Part shown: piece after piece, positions 1-11,672 of the stretch
Position numbering within the stretch: position 1 is the first letter of the stretch
Layout: each line of letters starts with the position of its first letter
Source: Juglans regia
Taxonomy: Eukaryota > Streptophyta > Magnoliopsida > Fagales > Juglandaceae
Reading direction: 5' to 3'
NCBI RefSeq assembly: GCF_001411555.2
Contig: NC_049911.1
Location: 8,988,521-9,052,520, forward strand
DNA length: 64,000 bases
Made by a program: the position numbers and the translations under genes
Notes under the pieces: model-generated
Databases searched by the model: none
What the model was told of the DNA's origin: nothing
Seen by the model: only the letters and a program-made list of their open reading frames with translations

Positions 1-330
1 CAGTAGGGTAGATCTTCACTTGTATTAAACATTGTTTGGATAAATTTTATTTCCTCTCGTCTATATGTTCTGTTCAGTGAACAAAATCTTCTGATTTTCA
101 TAACTTCAGTAAGCAAATCGCGCTCATATACATAAATTATGTGTACATATGTAAAGAAAATTTCCCTCTACAGACAGAGAACTCTAGACAAAGCGCCTCA
201 ATAGACAGAGAACAGAGAAGAGATTAGAATTTTTTGGAGTTAGATCTACATTAATAGATCCAAACATTCTATAAAACCTCAAAATATACGAAAAAGTTGA
301 AAAAAATCTCACCTTTGGGAAGATCTGTAA
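1..330. other. AT-rich flank, no gene seen
   Basis: This stretch is AT-rich and holds no open reading frame with recognisable protein character. I see no RNA gene or clear repeat boundary in it. Confidence 0.5.
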
Positions 331-1162
331 CACCCGGGTCCAGAAGCCGTTTTCTAAAATTTTTGTTTTTGAATTTATATGTGAAGAGCCCAATTAATTT
401 TCGAGTATTATTTTTGTATATTGGTGGTGGGTCCAAATTGTATCTTGGTGGATAACAAAATTTTTTTTAAAATGGGCTTGCAATTTTAGTAATGTCCTTC
501 AATATTTTTAGGTTGAATGAAAAATCTTTTTATGGATCAAGGATTTTATGCAATAAATATATTTTTTAAAAGATAAGTCAAGGCTCAAGACAAAAAAAAA
601 AAAACCGATTTATTAATAGTTTATTTTTTTCACTGCGAAACATGCGTCAAATATTTAAAATGGCCAGTGTATTTATCAAGCCGAAGCCCGTGAGAATGCC
701 ATGACTCCATGCCAAATGCCATGCACGTCTCGATTTTCCTACTACAACACTCAGCATGCACATTCCCGCACGTCCCCGCGTGTCCAAGAAACAAGCACGG
801 CAGCAAACTTGCCACTGCCTCGATCTTGCCACCGCCTAGATTTGTTTTGGGTGAAACAATTTATGCATGTTGTTAACCAGCCAACACCGAGGCCAAACAA
901 AATAAATTGCACCGAACGCCATCCTCCGCACCGTAGCATCACCAAACTCATGCACGTTCATCCTTCCTCCGCTAACACCTCCATAAGCCAACCACCATAG
1001 CCCAGTGACCAGCAACCATTTCTCCTAGCGTTAACCACGAGACCACCGTGAACGACCCATGCTGTCCCAGCTCCACCACAGCCCGGTTTCCATTCACTCG
1101 GAGACAAGAATAAAGTTCTCCACCACACGGTCCCTGCACCACCAGCTGACACACACAGCCTC
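331..1162. repeat. Possible left part of an old Gypsy-type LTR or similar repeat
   Basis: The segment opens with TGTAACACCCGGGTCC, which resembles the start of many plant Ty3/Gypsy LTRs. From about 680 it turns GC-rich, proline/serine/histidine-coding and low in complexity. The same GC-rich character resumes at 5739 right after the Copia element, so the Copia element split one older sequence. No matching second LTR lies in the window and the right edge is not clear. A degraded 5' UTR of a gene is an alternative. Confidence 0.3.
1158..1162. repeat. Target-site duplication of the Copia element, left copy
   Basis: The five bases GCCTC sit directly before the 5' LTR and are repeated directly after the 3' LTR at 5739-5743. 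A 5-bp duplication is the normal footprint of Copia integrase. Confidence 0.9.
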
Positions 1163-1364
1163 TGTTGAGGATCATGAGGATTCTCTGCCTTAATCTAAGG
1201 CTTACCATCTATGTATTCATTGACCCGTAATTATAGTAGCTCAATATTCTTTTCATTTATTTGTAAACATTCCATACATGTAATTACCATCTACGAATAT
1301 GTAATTTCTCCTATAAATGAAACGTTTCACTACTGAAACAAGTGGTGGTTTTCAAATACTTACA
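1163..1364 (+). repeat. 5' LTR of the Copia element
   Basis: It starts TGTTGAGGATCATG and ends TTCAAATACTTACA, matching 5537-5738 with five substitutions, all transitions, and no indels. It contains CTATAAATG at about 1312, a plausible TATA element. Confidence 0.95.
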
Positions 1365-1378
1365 TGGTATCAAGAGCC
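1365..1378 (+). other. Primer-binding site (initiator Met tRNA type)
   Basis: TGGTATCAAGAGCC follows the 5' LTR directly. It matches the usual plant TGGTATCAGAGC primer-binding site, complementary to the initiator methionine tRNA 3' end, with one extra A. Confidence 0.85.
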
Positions 1379-1416
1379 CGAGTGGATTAACCTCCCACGA
1401 TCCCACCTCCCTTCCC

Positions 1417-4400
1417 ATGGCTGCCGAACCATCCTCCATTCTTCTCCCCTTCAATACTCTCATCCACATGGTTACAATCAAACTTTCCTCCTCCAATTAT
1501 CTCCTATGGACGAGCCAATTGCTTCCTCTCTTAGAGAGTCAAGAATTAATTGGTTATGTGGATGGAACTCTTGAGCCCCCACCCCATTTCACCCCTGCGG
1601 ATTCTCAGACACCAAATATCAAACACATGGCATGGAAACAGACCGATCAACGCCTCCTTAGCCTATTGTTGTCCTCCCTCACCGAGGAGGCTATGGCTGA
1701 AGTTGTGGGACTCTCCACCTCACGCAAGATTTGGATTGCTCTGGAGAACACCTTCAGCCATCGCTCCAAGGCCCGAGAAATTTGACTCAAAGATGACTTG
1801 CAACTGATGAAACGCGGCTCTAGAATTGTTTCGGAGTACGCCCGCGCCTTCAAGGCCATCTGTGATCAACTTCATGCAATCGAAAGGGTTGTTGATGGCA
1901 CTGACAAAGTGCACTGGTTTCTCCGAGGCCTCGGCTCTAATTTCTCGACCTTCTCCACGGCTCAAATGGCCCTCACCCCTTTACCCTGTTTTGCAGATCT
2001 AGTGACCAAAGCAGAGAGCTTTGAGCTCTTCCAAAAATCATTGGAGCCTGCTGTGCCGTCCGTTGCAGCGTTCGTTGCTTCCAGTCGCACCTATTCAAAA
2101 CCGAATCAACGGAATGGTTCCACACGCCACTCTCAAGGTCGCGCTGGTGGCCACAACAGAGGAAATGGACGCTCCATTGGTAGACATCCCCCGCGTTGCC
2201 AGATATGCCGTGTGGAAGGCCACTATGCGGATCGCTGTAGGCAACGGTATGATCGCCATGGTCATGCCCCTAAAGCTCAGCTTGCCGAAGCCCTCACTTC
2301 TTCTTGTTCTATTTCTGGAAATGAGGCATCTGATTGGTATTTAGATACAGGGGCTTTGGCCCCATCTAATTTCGATCAGTGCACTTCCTATACGGGTAAG
2401 GATTGTGTTATTGTCGAAAATGGTGCGTCCCTACCCATTACTCACACTGGTACCACTTCCCCTTCCCCTGATATTAAATTATTAGATGTTTTAGTTGTTC
2501 CTCATATCACTAAAAATATTTTGTCCATTAGTAAATTAACGGCTGATTTTCTGGTCTCCGTTACATTTACTAATAATTTTTTTACTGTTCAGAATTGCCA
2601 AACAGGAAAGGTGGTGGCAACCGGTAAACGAGATGGCAGCTTATATGTGCTAGAACGCGGAAACTCTGCTTTTGTCTCTGTCCTAAAAAATAAATCGCTT
2701 TATGCTTCGTATGATTTATGGTATGCTCGCCTTGGACATGTGAATCATGCTATTATCTCTTTTTTGAATAAACAAGGACAACTTGATCTTACCTCTTTAT
2801 TGTCATCTCATGTGTTATGTAGTACATGTCAAATTGCAAAGAATCACCATTTGCCTTATACTCGTAATCACCATCGATCCTCTAAAGTGTTAGATCTTAT
2901 TCATTGCGATATATGGGGCCCTTCCCCTGTCAAGTCAAATTTAAGTTTTGCATACTATGTTTTATTTGTTGATGATTATTCCCGCTTCACTTGGCTTTAT
3001 CCATTGAAATTGAAATCTGAATTCTTTACTATTTTTCTTCAATTTCAAAACTTTGTGGAAAATCAACATTCTGCTCGCATAAAACTTTTTCAAAGTGACG
3101 GTGGTGCAGAATTCACTAGCAATTGTTTTCAAGCACATCTTCGTGCCTCTGGCATTCATCATCAACTCTCTTGTCCCTATACACCTGCACAAAATAGTCA
3201 CACCGAAAGGAAACATCGTCATGTAACTGAAACAGGTCTGGCTCTCCTTTTTCATTCTCACATTCCCACTCACTTCTGGGTTGATGCTTTTAGCACTGCG
3301 GCTTACATCATCAACCGTTTGCCCACACCGCTTCTCCGAGGTAAGTCTCATTTTGAGCTTCTCTATGGCTCCTCTCCAAATTATGAAAATTTTCATCCTT
3401 TTGGTTATCGTATTTATCCTTGTTTACATGATTACATGACTAACAAATTTTCTCCTCATAGTATTCATTGCATTTTTATGGGTTACAGTTCCTCTTATAA
3501 AGGCTTTCGTTGTCTTGACCCCACCACCTCTCGCACTTATATCACTCGCCATGCTCAATTTGATGAGCACCACTTTCCCTTCCATAATACTTCCCAGGCT
3601 CAACCCATGTCCTCCCTTCAAATCTCAAATTTTCTGGAATCGAGTCTCCCCCACACAGATATGTCCCTGCCTTCTCCTGCACCCCATTCTCGACACATGC
3701 CTCAATCCGGATCCACCCCGTGTATTATTTGTACTAATCTTGTGGATAAGTCTGTGCAGGCCACTACTTCTCATGCAGGTCCATCTCTGCCATACTCGGA
3801 CTCCAATCCGTCTTCTCCTGAGCCCATCACTGAGTTGCCTATCACTGCTCGCACTCCTATTTCTGCTGCTCTGCTAGGCTCTCATCCTATGCTCACACGA
3901 GCCAAGGCTGGTATTTTCAAAACTCGCCACCCGGCGCATCTCGACCTTGTAGGATCCTCTGGACTTCTTTCTGCTCTTCTTGCATCCACTGAGCCAAAAG
4001 GATTCAAAACTGGTGCTAAGAATCCTGCATGGCTTGCTGCCATGGATGAAGAAGTTCAAGCCTTGCAAAGTAATCATACCTGGATTTTGGTTCCTCGACC
4101 TACCAACACCAACATTGTGGGTTCCAAATGGGTGTTTCGAACCAAATACTTGACTGATGGTTCTATCGAGCGTCTCAAAGCCCGTCTTGTTGCCAAGGAC
4201 TACACACAGGTACCTGGTCTTGACTACACTGACACTTTCAGTCCTGTCATCAAGGCTACCACTGTCCGTGTTGTTCTCTCTCTTGCTGTGACCAATAAAT
4301 GGCCTCTTCGCCAACTTGATGTCAAAAATGCGTTCCTCAACGGGCATCCCACTGAACATGTTTATATGGAACAACCTCCTGGATATATTGATCCTCACTT

Positions 4401-5567
4401 TCCTGATCATGTTTGTCATTTGCAAAAAGCTCTCTACGGCCTAAAGCAAGCCCCTCGTGCTTGGTTTCAATGTTTCAGCTCCTTTCTCCTTCAACTTGAT
4501 TTTTATTGCAGTCGTGCTGACACATCCCTTTTTGTCTTCCATAAGAACTCTGATCTGATCTATTTGCTTCTCTATGTTGATGATATCATTATTACAGGCA
4601 ACAACTCCTCTCTTCTTGACAGTTTCACCTGCAAGCTCAATTCTGAGTTTACCACTAAGGATTTGGGTTCACTTAGTTACTTTCTTGGTCTTGAAGCAAC
4701 ACCCACCAGTGATGGCCTTTTTATCAGTCAGCTAAAATATGCCCGTGGCATCCTCACACGCGCTCAGTTACTTGATAGCAAACCAGTCCACACTCCCATA
4801 GTTGTTTCTCAGCACCTGTCTGCTGATGGTCCTCTGTTCTCAGACCTCACGCTTACAGGTCTCTTGTTGGTGCTCTCCAATATTTGACTATTACACGACC
4901 TGATATTGCTCATGCTGTTAACTCTGTCAATCAATTCTTACATTCTCCGACTGACAACCACTTTCTTGCTGTTAAACGCATTCTTCACTATGTTAAGGGC
5001 ACATTGCATTTTGGTCTTACTTTTCATCCATCTATTGCTCCGGATGCTTTAGTTGCTTACTTGGATGCTGACTGGGCTGGATGTCCTGATACTCGCCATT
5101 CTACCTCTGGTTACTCTATTTATCTTGGTGACTATTTCATTTCTTGGAGTGCTAAGAAACAACCTACTGTTTCTTGCTCCAGTTGTGAATCTGAGTATCG
5201 TGCTTTGGCTCTCACTGCTACCGAAATTCTTTGGCTCGCGCATCTTCTTCGTGACCTCAAAGTTTCTCATTCACAACGGCCTCTACTACTATGTGACAAC
5301 AAGAGTGCAATTTTCTTGAGCTCCAATCTCGTCTCTCACAAACGGGCAAAGCATGTTGAGCTCGACTACCACTTTCTTCGTGAACTTGTTCTTGCTGGCA
5401 AGCTTCGCACCCAGTACGTGCCTTCTCATCTGCAAGTTGCCGACATTTTCACCAAAAGTGTGTCACAACCTCTCTTGGAATTCTTCCGCTCCAAGCTTCA
5501 CGTTCGCTCAAATCCTACTCTCAGCTTGCGGGGGGGTGTTGAGGATCATGAGGATCCTCTGCCTTAA
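1417..5567 (+). pseudogene. Copia gag-pol polyprotein, broken by one stop and one frameshift
   Basis: This is the coding region for Copia transposition. The likely start is the ATG at 1417 (MAAEPSSILL). Visible in order: a gag domain; a CCHC zinc knuckle (CQICRVEGHYADRC, near 2197); the protease motif DTGA (near 2347); the pre-integrase region LWYARLGH; an integrase core with D, D and E in IHCDIWG, FQSDGG and HTERKH; reverse transcriptase with YGLKQAPRAW and the catalytic YVDD (near 4575); and RNase H (DADWAGC, ESEYRAL). An in-frame TGA at 1783-1785 interrupts gag. Near 4850-4856 a 1-base indel shifts the frame just before the YRSLVGALQYL block, and the rest continues in another frame to a TAA inside the 3' LTR. 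Confidence 0.93.
5524..5536 (+). other. Polypurine tract of the Copia element
   Basis: GCTTGCGGGGGGG lies immediately before the 3' LTR, where plus-strand DNA synthesis is primed in Copia elements. Confidence 0.85.
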
Positions 5568-5738
5568 TCTAAGGCTTACCATCTATGTATTCATTGACCC
5601 GTAATTATAGTAGCTCAATATTCTTTTCATTTATTTGTAAACATTCCATACATGTGATTACCATCTACGAATATGTAATTTCTCCTATAAATGAAACGTC
5701 TCACTACTGAAACAAGTAGTGGTTTTCAAATACTTATA
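5537..5738 (+). repeat. 3' LTR of the Copia element
   Basis: It is 202 bp, colinear with 1163-1364. The five differences (T/C, A/G, T/C, G/A, C/T) are all transitions. The polyprotein frame runs about 30 bases into it before its stop. Confidence 0.95.
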
Positions 5739-6398
5739 GCCTCCACTTCACGGCACAACAGCCCCCAACAACGTGACGAGATCTCCCTCGCAAGACAGAA
5801 GCCTCAAGGCCACTGCCTTAAACCTTCACCTCCCACCACCGCCGCCCAACCTAGCATTGCACATCCAAGTGGCCTCTGTTTTTACTCCTCAAAACAGAGG
5901 AAATTATTGCTTCCACCGAGTGCTACAAACCAACCATCCCACGCCGCCAACTCCCACCTCCACGTCGCCACCGTACTTCTCGGCCGCCACCTCAAGCAAT
6001 TGCTCTCTCTTTCTCTCAGTAACATCTTCTTCCTCATGCCGTGATCACTCTCTCTCCGTTCTCCCATCACTTTCTCTCTCTTTCAGTGCGCCGCCGTCGG
6101 GTCAGCCACCACTTTGACGTTCGCTGCCTCTCGCTCTCTCTCGGTAAAATTTCTTCTTCCTCCTGAAGTCCAGCTTTGTTCTCTGGTTTCTTATTTCCTT
6201 AGAAACGCGTAGGAGTCTTTGACTTTTGTAACATAACTTTTAATTTTTTTTCAAGTCTGATAAACATGGCCTCCCTAATATTTACAAAGACTGCCATTAA
6301 GCTTTTTGTGAAGTGATTTTCCGTAAAGCAATCAAGATTTCTTTTGAATGATTTTAAGTTGGAAAATGAAAGGATTCCATTGGAGGATTCTGCTGATG
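5739..6398. repeat. Right part of the sequence split by the Copia element; GC-rich then AT-rich
   Basis: The first five bases are the right target-site duplication. The next 430 bases are C-rich with CT-rich runs (CTCTCTCTTTCTCTC), like plant 5' UTR or Gypsy LTR sequence, and continue the character of 680-1162. No open frame looks like a real protein. From about 6180 the composition drops to AT-rich spacer. Confidence 0.4.
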
Positions 6399-6678
6399 AC
6401 CCGCTCAATTTTTTTTTAAAAGAAATTTTTTACATAATAATTAAGAAAATATTATTTAATAATATTATAAATTTTTTATTTTTTTAAAAATATTTAAAAG
6501 TTTTAAAAAATTGATGTGAGAAAAATAGTTTTAAATATTTTTTATTTTTTTCACATCATTTTTTTTATCAATTTTAAATATTTTTTTAAAAAAGTAAAAA
6601 AATTTATAACATTATTAAATAATATTTTTTTAATCACTATGTTAAAAAAAAGTAAGAAAAAAAATTGAACGGATCCCT
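6399..6678. repeat. Palindromic (foldback) MITE, about 280 bp
   Basis: The left end (CCGCTCAATTTTTT) and the reverse complement of the right end (GATCCGTTCAATTTTTT) match. The two arms pair almost along their whole length around a centre near 6540; for example TTGATGTGAGAAAAA at 6510 faces TTTTTTCACATCA at 6545. There is no coding capacity. The target duplication could not be fixed by eye. Confidence 0.75.
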
Positions 6679-7357
6679 AACATTGTCCTCTTACGTTATT
6701 GACCTTAATAGAAGTCTTGGCAGAATAGTTATTTGATTGCGATGGGCGTGACCTTTAAAATTTGCACAAGTATTTTTAAGTTGGGCTTGTGTACGTACTG
6801 GTCTCATTGTTTTTTGAGTGGATTGGGTTTGATTTTCTGGTATGAATTGTGATTGAGTTGAAATTAGAATTAAGTAAATTTAATAGATATTGATGGATTC
6901 GAGAAATGATGGTATTTTAGAATAATGAGAAGTTTTGTACTTTGAGAAATTAAAAAAGGACAAATTTTTTTAAACAATTCGGCTTTAGATATTGAAATAC
7001 CTTAATTGGAAATTTATGGAAGTTACGTGACTGTTTATCTTTTTTGTACAAAATGAAGACGAACCGACAGACAAAAAACTGGAGAGAAACCAGTTGAGGA
7101 GAGCAGAATAGGCACGGGGAGATCTTTTGCTCGTGGTGTGTTCATTTGACTGTCTGGGGAGAGAAATTGAGACAAACGGAGACAAAATTAGAGAGAAATC
7201 AAGATAAATGTCGAAGATGAAGTGAGAGAGAGAGAGAGAGATAGAGAGAGAAAGAGAGAGCTTTTTGATAAACTGAAGATGATGATGTCAGAGCAAAACT
7301 AAAGAAGGAGATGCAAGAAATGGGAAAAAAAGTAGGGTTTAAAAAGGGAATAAATCT
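6679..7357. other. Intergenic spacer with a GA microsatellite
   Basis: No gene is seen. A GA-rich run lies at about 7222-7260. The rest is ordinary AT-rich spacer. Confidence 0.5.
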
Positions 7358-7562
7358 TCACAACATCCTCACACTCCACACTCCACACTTCATATTTTTT
7401 TTATTTTTTATTATTTTTTCTTTTATCAAATATTTATTATATGAATAATAACTAGAAAATTTGAAATAATTTAAAAAGAATAAACTCAAAAAAAAATTAA
7501 AAATTTAAAAATTTTAAAAAATGTGAAGTGTAGAGTGTAGAGTGTGGTGGAAGTTGTGTAGC
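7358..7562 (-). repeat. MITE of a two-copy family (other copy 57950-58127)
   Basis: The ends are inverted repeats: CACAACATCCTCACACTCC on the left and the reverse complement of GGAAGTTGTGTAGC on the right, with a repeated AGAGTGT motif. The AT-rich interior in reverse complement matches 57950-58127, including TATTTATTATATGAATAAT against ATTCATTATTTATATATT. It is noncoding. Confidence 0.7.
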
Positions 7563-7885
7563 AAAACCCTTAAAAAAGTAGTGGAATTCGTGGGTTGAAC
7601 TTGAGTGCTTCTTTTGGGTTCTATAGACCAATACATTTTAGGAAGTAGTCTAATTTTTTGTTAATTAAATCTAATATAAATAAAATCTTAAAAGAAGAAA
7701 ATAATGTTGTACAACATTTTATTTGCTTTTCTTTTCTTTTTCTTATATGTTTTACTAAAAACAGTATTAATAACAAATTTCATTTATTGCATTATTTCTT
7801 TCCTTCCAATTTTTTTCCCTATAAATACCGAATTTATTTATTTCATCTGTTATTATTGTTAATATATTAATATAGTCCTATTTAA
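7563..7885. other. AT-rich spacer
   Basis: No gene or clear repeat is seen in this short AT-rich stretch. Confidence 0.4.
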
Positions 7886-8438
7886 CAAATATAACTATAC
7901 AATTTTTCTGTTTATTTTTTCTAATGTATTTGTTTTCACATATTTGCTGCTTTTGTTCTTACTTTACTGTTCTTCAATTTGGTTATTGTCAATTTCTTCT
8001 ATTTTCACTGTTCATTTACTTGTCGTCTACTTTTTGCTACGTTCTCTTCTATATCATCTGAGAAAATATTATTCAATTTGAATAGATTCTTTATATTCTA
8101 AGATGTACTCTCTCATTTGGTTCATTTAATATAAATTGTATGAAATTATTTAGAATTAAACAAATAAAACTATACAATTTTTCTGTTTATTTTTTCTAAT
8201 TTATATATTTTTTTTTTACAGATTTGCAACTTTTGTTCTTACTTTATTGTTCTTCAATCTGGTTCTTGTCAATTTCCTCTATTTTCACTATTCTTTTATT
8301 TGTCGTCTACTTTCTGGTACGTTCTCTTCTATATCATCTGGGAAAATGTTATTCAATTTTAATAGATTCGTTCTATTCTAAGATATACTATCTCATTTGG
8401 TTCATTTAATATAATCTGTATGAAATTATTTAGAAGTA
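7886..8438. repeat. Imperfect tandem duplication, unit about 270 bp
   Basis: The block from 7886 to about 8156 (from AACTATACAATTTTTCTG to GAAATTATTTAGAA) is repeated at about 8157-8438 with scattered substitutions and small indels. Shared landmarks are TTGTTCTTACTTTA, TTGTCGTCTACTTT and CGTTCTCTTCTATATC. Open frames in it are not conserved between the copies, so it is probably noncoding, perhaps leader sequence of the decayed gene downstream. Confidence 0.8.
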
Positions 8439-8716
8439 ATTGTTTTCTTCTTTTGCTTTAGCTATATGTATCATATTCCCTATATATACATATCTACTTA
8501 CATCTTTGATATGTTCTCAAATGTTGTTTAGATTACATTCTGAAATCGACGTAGAATTTATAACCATCCATAACTTTATACCGATTGGTAAGACGACATT
8601 ATGAAAGGCAGAAATACATTTAAACATTATTAACGCCAATTCTTTTCATTTTTATCAAACTTCTTCTATAAATAAATCTTGAAGAGCGTGAAAATATCTA
8701 GTAATAACAAATTGGT

Positions 8717-9079
8717 ATGCTGCTCAATCATATCAGAAAAAGGAAGAGATATGCTAAGTTGAAAAATCCTCCAAATAATAAAATTCGAATGCAAACACAG
8801 TCTCAGCATACTATCTCTTCTCGTTTAAACAACAATGAGGTCAACTGTATAAGAGAAATTAGATCGTCTTCGAATGTTAATTCTTCTGACATTAATGTCT
8901 GTAATGATGCTTCCGCTTTAGCAAAGATAACACTTCTTACTTCCAATAATATCATTGAAACTTCAACGCTTCATCAAAAGATTGGAAAATAAAGATGCTC
9001 GTTGTAGAAAAATATCAAAACGAATGGCACAGAACTCGCCAACAAAATATCAAAACTTCACACAGATAGATCCTCAGGT
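8717..9079 (+). pseudogene. Unassigned coding remnant upstream of the RPA-like exons
   Basis: A 91-codon open frame (MLLNHIRKRKRYAKLK...) ends at 8992. A second frame then continues as KISKRMAQNSPTKYQNF up to a good splice-donor-like CAG/GTATTA at about 9079. The basic, serine/asparagine-rich make-up and the position before RPA-like exons suggest the N-terminal part of the same decayed, possibly Helitron-borne gene. I do not recognise a domain. Confidence 0.35.
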
Positions 9080-9184
9080 ATTAATCATTTTGTATTTGTT
9101 ATATTTTATACATTTCGTTCTATAAATATTTTATTCTATTGTATTTGTGTAATTCAATAATTTGTGCTCTCGCGAGCTAGCTCA

Positions 9185-9187
<3 letters not shown>

Positions 9188-9223
<36 letters not shown>
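9188..9223. repeat. (TA)n microsatellite
   Basis: About 36 bases of uninterrupted TA repeat. Confidence 0.95.
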
Positions 9224-9226
<3 letters not shown>

Positions 9227-9509
9227 GGATTGTGGTTATGCGTATTAATATTGTTGTAGCTAGGTAGCTAGGTTTTGCCTTCAAACTGGAAATTAACCCG
9301 AGGTCAGGTCGGTTGAATCAAGAGATCATATATAACAGTGCACATGCACACACACTGATATATAATCTCATGAAGTACATGGGCTATGCATGCATGCATG
9401 CTCCATGACCATAGTCTGGATCCCTCAATCTTTGCCACGTACTATGAAATCTTTTGTTCATCGACACAATTGCATCATTCACATGGTTGCATTGTTTATT
9501 TTCTTGCAG

Positions 9510-10139
9510 GGAAATCAATTGTAGGCAGTAATATTTGATAAAGATATTGATCTACGCGATGATGCATTGCATGTTTATCAATCTTATTATATAGGCAATA
9601 CATATGTAAAAGCAATATATTCAAGACATAAGATAGAAGCACATGAATATCAGTAGATAATTAATTTGAGGACTTGTTGAAGATTTTGAAGATGACGAAG
9701 CAGCGTTAAAACCTCCAGAATACAAGATCATCTCTTTCAATAAACTTGATGATTATAAAGATACTGATTTGAGATAGGTAAGTATTATATATGTTTATAT
9801 GCTCTTCTTTTCTTATAAACTAACAACAAATATTTTTATAAAATAGATATTTTAATTTTTGTAATCCAAATGACGACATCAAAAGAAGTCAACACTATGT
9901 ATGAAAAAACAACAGTTCAAGGTATGCATGTTATCGATGAAAGGTTTAAACACATCACCAATTACATTTATAGCAGTTTTTATTTAATATTTTATGATAC
10001 TTTTACTATTATAAATTTAATTATATTTCCAATTTGTATAGCAAGCCTTTACACCTAACAATGTGGGCTCAATTTGTTCATGACGAGTATAAACAAATTT
10101 CAAACATTATTACAGCAAAACCCATAATATTATTTTTAA
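9510..10139 (+). pseudogene. Replication protein A (RPA1/RFA1)-like OB-fold gene remnant
   Basis: Three exon-like blocks resemble the single-strand-DNA-binding OB folds of the large RPA subunit, a protein often encoded by plant Helitrons. Block 1 follows an acceptor TTCTTGCAG at 9509 and reads FDKDIDLRDDALHVYQSYY, then GNTYVKAI, a stop, and after a frame change DDEAALKPPEYKIISFNKLD, to a donor near 9778 (GATAG/GTAAGT). Block 2 is at about 9868-9960 (TSKEVNTMYEKTTVQ, VIDERFK). Block 3 starts near 10043 (KPLHLTMWAQFVHDEYKQ, TAKPIIL). At least two in-frame TAG codons and a frameshift make it nonfunctional. The family call rests on recognised motif order, not on a search. Confidence 0.6.
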
Positions 10140-10855
10140 TTATATTAATAATAATTAATTCTATTACAAATTTAATTCTATTTTCAACTTGCAATAATTA
10201 AGATTAATATTATTTTAAATGAGAAGTATTATAATAACCAACTTTAATTCATATTCAAAAAAAATGTTAGGTGAAAATATTATTCATCTAACATTTGCGT
10301 TTATATATATAATATATATATATATATATGTGTGTGTGCGCGCGCGCGTTTTGTGTGTAAAATGATTTACAAAGTATTTTTCATGTAATATTATTTTATA
10401 ATAAAATTCTATTTTATATATAATATAATTATGAAATATGTCTAGTGGTATCATTACTCTTCTGTAAGCATTTCTCGAATTGAAAATATTTGTTAAAACG
10501 ATCTCCCCCGGCCCGTGCCGTGTGTCGCATGTGAATGTCACGTTTTTGGCCGAAAGAAAACAAAAGGCGTTGATGTCACAACATTATCATTTTGAGAAGT
10601 TTTAAACACCAAGTTTTGTCATTTGCCGTTTGGTTATATGCAGAAGGCACGAGCTTGAGGTGCGACGTGTCTATAGATATGGATCAACATGCATACAGTT
10701 GCTCATGGGATAGGAGATGATGCATGCCCAATCCAGACTGCAAAATCTAGGTGATGATGGAAACATCATACAGAGCAGAATAACTGACTTTGAAAGGGAT
10801 AAAATATATAAACAGTGCCTTTTTCTTATGGTTAAAAGTGCCTTTATTTTAAAGT
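10140..10855. other. AT-rich spacer with TA/GT/CG dinucleotide run
   Basis: A compound microsatellite (TA, then TG, then CG) lies at about 10306-10350. No gene is seen. Confidence 0.5.
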
Positions 10856-11432
10856 AGCGTTATTGGATTAGCTAAAATTAAAGGATAATTTTGATAAATA
10901 TAAGATAAATTTAATTTTTTACTATTCCATCCATATTAATCTCTACATTGAAATAGCTATTTTTTCATTATATAATAATAAAATAATATAAGATGAATTT
11001 GATTTTAATTATTTACATTAAATCTTCACATTAGATTATACATTTATTCATTATATGGTAATGAATAACTAATAATTTCAAAAATATTTAATTTTTTTAA
11101 TTATTAATTTATTTAATTTTATCATTTTTTACTATTCTACTTATTATATATTAATTAATAATCATGTTCTTATTAAATTAATATATCACTAAGTCAAATT
11201 AATATATTAATTGTGATAAAATATGTGATAGAAAGAAAGAGAGAGAAATAATTAATAAAATATGTATTTGATGTATGTACAGTAACCTTCAAATTTGGAA
11301 AAACTTTTGAAAGTCACTGTAGCTAAATTCCAAATATTTAGAATTTGACTAATCCAATGTGAGTATATTTTACTCTTTAATAGCTAAATACTCATTGAAT
11401 TTAATTTTTAGCTAATCCAATGAGAGTGCTCT
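10856..11432. repeat. MITE-like element with 20-bp terminal inverted repeats
   Basis: The left end carries TATTGGATTAGCTAAAATTA. The right end, read on the opposite strand, gives CATTGGATTAGCTAAAAATTA. The interior is very AT-rich and noncoding. It is about 577 bp, long for a MITE, so an internal insertion is possible. Confidence 0.65.
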
Positions 11433-11672
11433 AATGAAACAATCTGTGCAATTATTCGATTGATACTCACTCGGATAAGTTCGGATCAAGCTCAACTGGT
11501 AGAAAAAAAACTTGATCATAAAAGTAGAAACTTGTTCAATTGGTAAATCATACATATTTGATTAAACTTGACTCAACTGAATTAATTCTTTTTAACGTCC
11601 GCTCATTTATGCTCAACTCGATTAGAGCTTGTTTATATATCTATATATATAAATATTAAATTTAATAATATA
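11433..11672. other. AT-rich spacer
   Basis: Short repeats of the motif CTCAACTGGTAG / CTCAATTGGTAAA occur here. No gene is seen. Confidence 0.35.

Larger units (their letters stand above)
1163..5738 (+). mobile_element. Ty1/Copia LTR retrotransposon, 4,576 bp, nearly intact
   Basis: The element has two 202-bp LTRs, a primer-binding site just inside the 5' LTR, a gag-pol coding region in Copia order (gag, protease, integrase, reverse transcriptase, RNase H), a G-rich polypurine tract before the 3' LTR, and a 5-bp target-site duplication. The LTRs differ at 5 of 202 positions, so the insertion is fairly recent. The short LTRs and total length fit the Ale/Retrofit-like Copia group, which is a tentative lineage call. 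One in-frame stop in gag and one frameshift before the RNase H region show that this copy cannot make a full polyprotein. Confidence 0.95.

Noticed and set aside
701..1000. 99-codon proline/histidine-rich open frame
   Set aside because: Low-complexity translation of GC-rich repeat sequence, with no domain and overlapping open frames on both strands.
2962..3396. Long minus-strand open frame inside the Copia element
   Set aside because: Shadow of the integrase coding region on the other strand.
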